From Palleniella intestinalis (lineage in GTDB: Bacteria; Bacteroidota; Bacteroidia; Bacteroidales; Bacteroidaceae): a DNA stretch of 64,000 bases. Positions 59,787 through 64,000 of the stretch are shown here, in pieces; the stretch's first letter is position 1, and the number at the start of each line of letters is the position of its first letter. The notes beneath the pieces were generated by a model, which ran no database searches, had not been told where the DNA came from, and worked only from the letters and a program-made list of their open reading frames with translations. Position numbers and translations under genes: made by a program. Where the stretch lies: NCBI RefSeq assembly GCF_013166595.1, contig NZ_JABKKG010000008.1, positions 62,001-126,000 on the forward strand. The letters are read 5' to 3'.

Positions 59787-61868
59787 ATGAAATCAAACAA
59801 AATACTGCCATTCCTCGCCATGTCATTATGCACAGCAACAGCCATGGCGCAGGAGGCGCAGGACACTCTGCTGACACGTGAGCTGCAGGAAGTTGTCGTA
59901 AAAGCGTCCAAAGTCATACGCAAAGCGGACATGGACATCTACAACCCGTCCAAAAGTGCTGTCGAAAACTCCAAGAACGGCATGCAACTGCTTAACAATC
60001 TGATGATTCCTTCGCTGACGGTCAGCGACGCTCTCGGTTCCATACAGGCGGCGGGACAGTCGGTGCAGGTGCGCATCAACGGCAGAGTCTCCTCAATAGA
60101 ACAGGTGAGGACACTGCTGCCTGAAACAATAAAGCGCGTGGAATGGATAGACAATCCCGGTCTGCGGTACGGCGGCGCGAACTATGTGCTCAACATCATC
60201 GTCACCAATCCTGCCGTCGGAGGCTCGTTGATGGCTAACGCACGGCCGGCATTGAACACCGCATGGGGCTTCTACATGGCGGACGCAAAGTTCAACACAG
60301 GACGCTCGCAATGGGAAGTCGGTGGCAATTTCAAGCTGACAAACAAGATAAAGACCTACCGTGACTATTCTGAGACATTCACCTATACCGACGGCACTTC
60401 GCTCACCCGGGACGAGACACCGCTGGGCGGATACATGGACTACACAACGGCTAACGCATGGGCTTCCTACAACTACATAAAGCCTGACACAACAGTCTTC
60501 ATGGCGGAGTTCGGCTTTCACCGTAACATAAGGGAGAAGGAACTCTACCACGGACAACTCTCATTGAGCGACGGCACAAGCGACATCGACCTCACTGACT
60601 CTAACGGAAAGGAGGGAAGCACTCCGCGCCTTTCCCTCTACTGGCAGCAGAACTTCCGCAACAAGCAGATGCTCATCGTCAGCCTTAGCGGTTCGTTCTA
60701 CTCCGGACGCACTTTTTCGGATTATCTGGAGCGCTTTCCCAGCACGGAAACTTACATTACGGACATCCACACAAACATAAAAGACCGAAACCAGGCGTAT
60801 GCCGTGGAGGCCAACTACATAAAGAACTGGAAGAGCTCACGGTTCACCGCCGGAGCATCCTACAACGCTAACCGCAACCGCTCACGCTATGAAAGCCTTG
60901 ACGGACAACTGTTCCACCAACGGCAGGACAAGACTTACTTGTTCGCCGAATATTTCCAACGCCTCGGCAAGTGGTCGGCAACGGCGGGAATGGGCGTGCA
61001 ATATACTGATTTTCTCTTTAAGGAGTCCGGCCTTGGCACTCACTCATGGAGCCCGAGGCCACAGGCGACAGTGACCTATGCGCCAAACCGCAACCACAAC
61101 TTCCGCCTTAACTTCACGTCGTGGCAGTCCACGCCTTCACTCTCGGAGACGAACATCGTGCCGCAGCAGCTCGACGGCTTCCAGTGGCGTGTGGGAAACC
61201 AAGACCTGAAGACGGCAAACTCCTACATGCTCACCTTCCGCTACGGCTTCAATCTGCCACGCGTCAGCGGCACTTTCGGCATCCGCGCCTTCACCTCGCC
61301 TAATGCCATCACCCCTATGTTCCTGTGGGAAGGTGACAGACTGCTGACTACTTACGAGAACAGCCGCGGCCTGCAGAACCTCTCGTTCTTCCTTGCGCCA
61401 CAGATAGAGGTCATACCCCGGTGGCTGAACGTGAGCGGTTACCTCCAGTACCGCACGGAACGCATGCGGGGCACTGACTACGAGCACCACAACAACGCAT
61501 GGAGCGGCAACGCCTCACTGCAACTGACGCATTGGGGCTTCGTCCTCAGCGGACAGTACATCCGTGCACAGCGCGACCTGTGGGGAGAGAAAATCTCATG
61601 GGGCGAGGACATCAACATCATCGACCTGAGCTACAACATGAAAGGCTGGCAGTTCTCCGCCGGCGTGATAATGCCTTTCGGCAAATACGACCGTGGCCAT
61701 AAGGCTCTCAGCAAATGGAACAGCAACGAGCAGCACGACAGAATCGACATGCGAATGCCTTACATCCAAATCAGCTACAACCTGCAATGGGGACGGCAGA
61801 AGCGCAGTGCCGACAAACTCATCAACGCTGACGCCAACGTCGACACATCGAAAGCCGGCGGACGATGA
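59787..61868 (+). CDS. Outer-membrane beta-barrel protein of the TonB-dependent receptor class
   Basis: The product has 693 residues from ATG 59787, with signal peptide MKSNKILPFLAMSLCTATAMA. The plug-like N-terminus has ELQEVVVKASKVIRK (the usual start of the plug), then a short plug with VQVRINGRVSSIEQVRTLLP and ETIKRVEWIDNPGLRYGGAN. The rest is a barrel of alternating strands. There is no separate carboxypeptidase-like N-domain, so it is the simpler 'outer membrane beta-barrel family' form rather than SusC. Substrate is unknown. It is monocistronic, ending in a hairpin at 61946-62006. Confidence 0.88.
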   Translation: MKSNKILPFLAMSLCTATAMAQEAQDTLLTRELQEVVVKASKVIRKADMDIYNPSKSAVENSKNGMQLLNNLMIPSLTVSDALGSIQAAGQSVQVRINGRVSSIEQVRTLLPETIKRVEWIDNPGLRYGGANYVLNIIVTNPAVGGSLMANARPALNTAWGFYMADAKFNTGRSQWEVGGNFKLTNKIKTYRDYSETFTYTDGTSLTRDETPLGGYMDYTTANAWASYNYIKPDTTVFMAEFGFHRNIREKELYHGQLSLSDGTSDIDLTDSNGKEGSTPRLSLYWQQNFRNKQMLIVSLSGSFYSGRTFSDYLERFPSTETYITDIHTNIKDRNQAYAVEANYIKNWKSSRFTAGASYNANRNRSRYESLDGQLFHQRQDKTYLFAEYFQRLGKWSATAGMGVQYTDFLFKESGLGTHSWSPRPQATVTYAPNRNHNFRLNFTSWQSTPSLSETNIVPQQLDGFQWRVGNQDLKTANSYMLTFRYGFNLPRVSGTFGIRAFTSPNAITPMFLWEGDRLLTTYENSRGLQNLSFFLAPQIEVIPRWLNVSGYLQYRTERMRGTDYEHHNNAWSGNASLQLTHWGFVLSGQYIRAQRDLWGEKISWGEDINIIDLSYNMKGWQFSAGVIMPFGKYDRGHKALSKWNSNEQHDRIDMRMPYIQISYNLQWGRQKRSADKLINADANVDTSKAGGR

Positions 61869-61945
61869 CCATCACCACCGTAACACTAACGCTGCACTTG
61901 GCACCAAGTCTGTCAACAAAAGTATAATTGAAATATATTTCGAGG

Positions 61946-62006
61946 GAAAAGCATAAGTGAAAGAGGGGGCATAGCGAACCAACAACCTCTCTGACTTATG
62001 CTTTTC
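61946..62006 (+). terminator. Terminator of the outer-membrane receptor gene
   Basis: GAAAAGCATAAGT (61946-61958) pairs with ACTTATGCTTTTC (61994-62006), and AAAGAGGGG/CCTCTCT extends inside. It lies 78 bases past the stop. The rest of the 229-base gap holds no other feature. Confidence 0.75.
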
Positions 62007-62097
62007 ACTCCAAAAAGAATAAGAAATCCAAAAGAAAATGGTTGCGAGCTGTAAGTAAAAACAACTATTGCAAATTACTTATCACCTCGTGACCAAA

Positions 62098-62604
62098 TTA
62101 TTTTCCGACCAACACAGTCCGGACCTCAAACGGCATTGTGCCCGGCTTGTACAGCAGTGTGAGAGTGAATGTGCCGTTCTCCAGCGTTCCTTCAAGCGAA
62201 CCTGTTGTCACAAAATCACCTGCCTGACATTCAAACTCCGGCTTGCTCATCGTAATTTTGTTGCCTGATTTCACACAAGGCACACCACTAATTGTCATCT
62301 CGCCAATGTTGTAAGAATGCTCACCCATAGGTGTCTTTACTGCTATATCGAAAGCACCGAGTTTCACTGTTGCCAAAGTCTGCTCCGGGTTCTCCCAAGT
62401 GACAACAGCTGAATTCTCACCGACGACCGGCTCAAATGCCGGCATTGAAGGAATGCTTGTGGAAAGCTGTCCGGTGAAAGTCTGTGGAGCAGGGATTACC
62501 GGCTCGTCGTCATCACTTGAACAAGCTGAGAATGCCACACTTACGAACACTGCCATTACGCAGGCAGCAAAGCCGCGTAAGGTTGAAAGAAAAGTCTTTT
62601 TCAT
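62098..62604 (-). CDS. Calycin-like lipoprotein
   Basis: The product has 168 residues. A signal sequence with lipobox (FVSVAFSACSSDDDEP, Cys near 28) indicates a membrane lipoprotein with an acidic +2/+3 stretch, the surface-export type signal of this phylum. The mature part is a small beta-barrel (TFTGQLSTSIPSMPAFEPV, then FTLTLLYKPGTMPFEVRTVL), resembling calycin-like domains of Prevotella lipoproteins. Function unknown. It stands alone, on the minus strand. Confidence 0.75.
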   Translation of the reverse strand: MKKTFLSTLRGFAACVMAVFVSVAFSACSSDDDEPVIPAPQTFTGQLSTSIPSMPAFEPVVGENSAVVTWENPEQTLATVKLGAFDIAVKTPMGEHSYNIGEMTISGVPCVKSGNKITMSKPEFECQAGDFVTTGSLEGTLENGTFTLTLLYKPGTMPFEVRTVLVGK

Positions 62605-62740
62605 GATTCTATTTACCTTTTGTTAATATTAAAAAATTCCGAGTGCAAAATTACTAATATTTCCGCATTCCAACAATACCAAGAAATTAGTAAAATCAAA
62701 TTTAGGGCATGCTTGTTTTTTTTAGTGCTTCCCGGTAAAG

Positions 62741-62775
62741 AATGCGAGATGAACGGTGTCTGTTCATCTCGCATT
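62741..62775 (-). terminator. Terminator hairpin after tRNA-Gln
   Basis: AATGCGAGATGAAC (62741-62754) pairs perfectly with GTTCATCTCGCATT (62762-62775) around 7 bases. On the minus strand it starts 3 bases past the tRNA end and is followed by CTTTACC. Confidence 0.75.
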
Positions 62776-62778
62776 GCG

Positions 62779-62849
62779 TTGTCCCAAGAGGATTCGAACC
62801 TCTACAAACAGAACCAAAACCTGTTGTGCTACCATTACACCATGGGACA
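62779..62849 (-). tRNA. tRNA-Gln (anticodon UUG)
   Basis: Read on the minus strand: acceptor TGTCCCA pairs with TGGGACA and the discriminator is A. The D-arm GTGTAATGGTAGCAC is present. The anticodon stem ACAGG/TCTGT holds the loop TTTTGGT, giving anticodon TTG. The T arm is AGAGGTTCGAATCCTCT. CCA is not encoded. Confidence 0.95.
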
Positions 62850-63002
62850 ATCCTAAAAAACAGGATATTCTGTCTTCATAGCCCTCCTCCCGATAAAGTT
62901 CCGGAAGCAAAGCCTCCTTCACAAGTAGGGCTAAAAGGAAGACATCCTGTTATTTGACTGCAAAGGTACAAAAAATATTTGTATTACATGCAATATTTGG
63001 CA

Positions 63003-64000
63003 TTATTTCGCTATAATGAGGAAATATTTTTTCTTTCCCTGCTGCGCAAGCAGGTATTTTCCGTCCAAAAGGTCAGCCTCGGTGATGACTGTGTTAGGGT
63101 CGGAGAGCTTCTCTTTGTTGATTGAAACGCCGCCGCCCTGAGTCAGTTTGCGCATCTCGCCCTTTGACGGGAACACCGGTGCATCGGTGGTAAGCAACTC
63201 AATGGCTGCCTTGCCGATGATGTCCGCCTTGGCAATCTCATAGTGCGGCACGCCTGCGAAGACGTCAAGGAGGGTCTGCTCGTCAAGTTTCAGGAGAGAA
63301 TCCTTGGTGGATTTGCCGAAGAGGATGTTTGAAGCCTCCTTGGCTGTCTCAAGGTCTTCCTTTGAATGGCACATCACTGTCACTTCCTCCGCGAGGCGTT
63401 TCTGCAGGATACGGTAGCCCGGGTCCTTCTTATGCTCCTCGACGAGGGCGTCGATTGTCTCCTTGTCAAGTGATGTGAATATCTTTATGTACTTCTCAGC
63501 GTCATCATCGCTTACGTTAAGCCAGAACTGGTAGAAAGCGTAAGGTGTGGTGCGGTTGCGGTCAAGCCAGATGTTTCCGGACTCTGTCTTGCCGAACTTC
63601 TTGCCGTCAGCCTTTGTAATCAGAGGGCAAGTGAGGGCATACGCCTCTGTCTCGCTGCCGAGAGTGCGGCGGATAAGTTCCGTTCCGGTGGTCATGTTGC
63701 CCCACTGGTCATTGCCGCCGAGCTGCAGCTGGCAGTTCTTTGCCTGATAGAGGTGGAGGAAATCGTAGCCCTGCAGGAGCTGGTAGGTGAACTCTGTGAA
63801 TGACAGTCCGTCACGTGCTGTGCCGTTAAGGCGCTGCTGCACGGAGTCTTTCGCCATCATGTAGTTGACGGTGATGTGCTTTCCTACGGTACGTGCGAAA
63901 TCAAGGAAGGTGAAATCCTTCATCCAGTCGTAGTTGTTGACCATCTCTGCAGCGTTCTCTCCTTCAGCGTCGAAGTCAAGGAACTTGGCAACCTGCTTCT
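63003..64000 (-). CDS. tyrS: Tyrosyl-tRNA synthetase, 5' end beyond the window
   Basis: Charges tRNA-Tyr with tyrosine. 331 residues are seen; the full enzyme is about 430, so the N-terminal ~100 with the HIGH-type motif are beyond 64000. The frame continues upstream past MVNNYDW (63944), which is internal, since [17 protein letters not shown] precedes it in frame. Visible motifs: [23 protein letters not shown] with the tyrosine site, and the KMSKS-like KFGKTESG that binds ATP. The C-terminal S4 RNA-binding domain spans the last ~65 residues ([16 protein letters not shown]). It lies next to tRNA-Gln on the same strand. Confidence 0.96.
   Translation of the reverse strand, partial: KQVAKFLDFDAEGENAAEMVNNYDWMKDFTFLDFARTVGKHITVNYMMAKDSVQQRLNGTARDGLSFTEFTYQLLQGYDFLHLYQAKNCQLQLGGNDQWGNMTTGTELIRRTLGSETEAYALTCPLITKADGKKFGKTESGNIWLDRNRTTPYAFYQFWLNVSDDDAEKYIKIFTSLDKETIDALVEEHKKDPGYRILQKRLAEEVTVMCHSKEDLETAKEASNILFGKSTKDSLLKLDEQTLLDVFAGVPHYEIAKADIIGKAAIELLTTDAPVFPSKGEMRKLTQGGGVSINKEKLSDPNTVITEADLLDGKYLLAQQGKKKYFLIIAK

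Noticed and set aside
59630..59938. Upstream extension of the first Sel1 gene to 59938
   Set aside because: It would run through both promoters and the start of the outer-membrane receptor gene. The SD-supported ATG at 59629 is chosen.

Overview
The window looks like chromosomal DNA of a Bacteroidales bacterium, most likely Prevotellaceae (Prevotella in the broad sense). Four things point there. The promoters carry the Bacteroidota -7 box TAnnTTTG, with TTG about 20 bases upstream. Shine-Dalgarno sites are almost absent. The secreted proteins are typical of the group: a BspA-like leucine-rich-repeat protein, a Wzi-family capsule protein, an outer-membrane beta-barrel receptor, and GH3, GH51 and GH35 glycosidases. 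Short palindromic repeats fill many intergenic gaps. Genus is inferred from general resemblance only.

Layout. 0-12 kb: truncated xylose isomerase, mannose-1-P guanylyltransferase, nucleoside/guanine deaminase, tRNA-Leu(CAA), greA, then a 2.9 kb AT-rich insert bounded by 28-bp direct repeats whose right copy is the 3' end of an L-rhamnose mutarotase gene. After it come a HIT protein, a POT peptide transporter, a second MFS transporter and a RelE/ParE-type toxin-antitoxin pair. 12-25 kb: a PA14-containing GH3 enzyme, a surface-glycan acyltransferase frameshifted in a ten-G tract, a GH65-like glycosidase, a minus-strand glycosyltransferase operon (DUF616-like, GT4, GT2, GT11) and RNase R. 25-34.5 kb: a plus-strand operon of a PAP2/inositol-phosphorylceramide-synthase-like protein, GT4, GtrA flippase, GtrB-like GT2, GT87, polysaccharide deacetylase, ABC exporter and sugar aminotransferase. 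34.7-42.2 kb: arabinan/galactan-type glycosidases (GH51, GH35, GH51) with signal peptides but no SusC/SusD pair.

42-53 kb: a stand-alone ATPase behind a palindromic operator, Wzi, a small lipoprotein, a WecA-type initiating transferase, a candidate structured RNA of about 200 nt, a secreted two-module protein and a 1169-aa BspA-like protein. 53-59.6 kb: a tight minus-strand operon of three Sel1-repeat proteins mixed with SMI1/KNR4-like, DUF4375-like and unrecognised cytoplasmic proteins, resembling an immunity-gene array. Its first gene carries a perfect Shine-Dalgarno site, unusual for this phylum. 59.7-64 kb: outer-membrane receptor, a calycin-like lipoprotein, tRNA-Gln(UUG) and truncated tyrS.

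The strongest leads for a second look are: (1) the insert that replaced the last codons of the rhamnose mutarotase gene while keeping its protein end nearly unchanged; (2) the Sel1/SMI1 immunity-like operon; (3) the structured RNA with competing 5' pairings upstream of the gene at 47589; (4) the Arn-like lipid-linked amino-sugar operon; (5) poly-G tracts that could switch two surface-glycan genes; and (6) several families of short iterated intergenic repeats.
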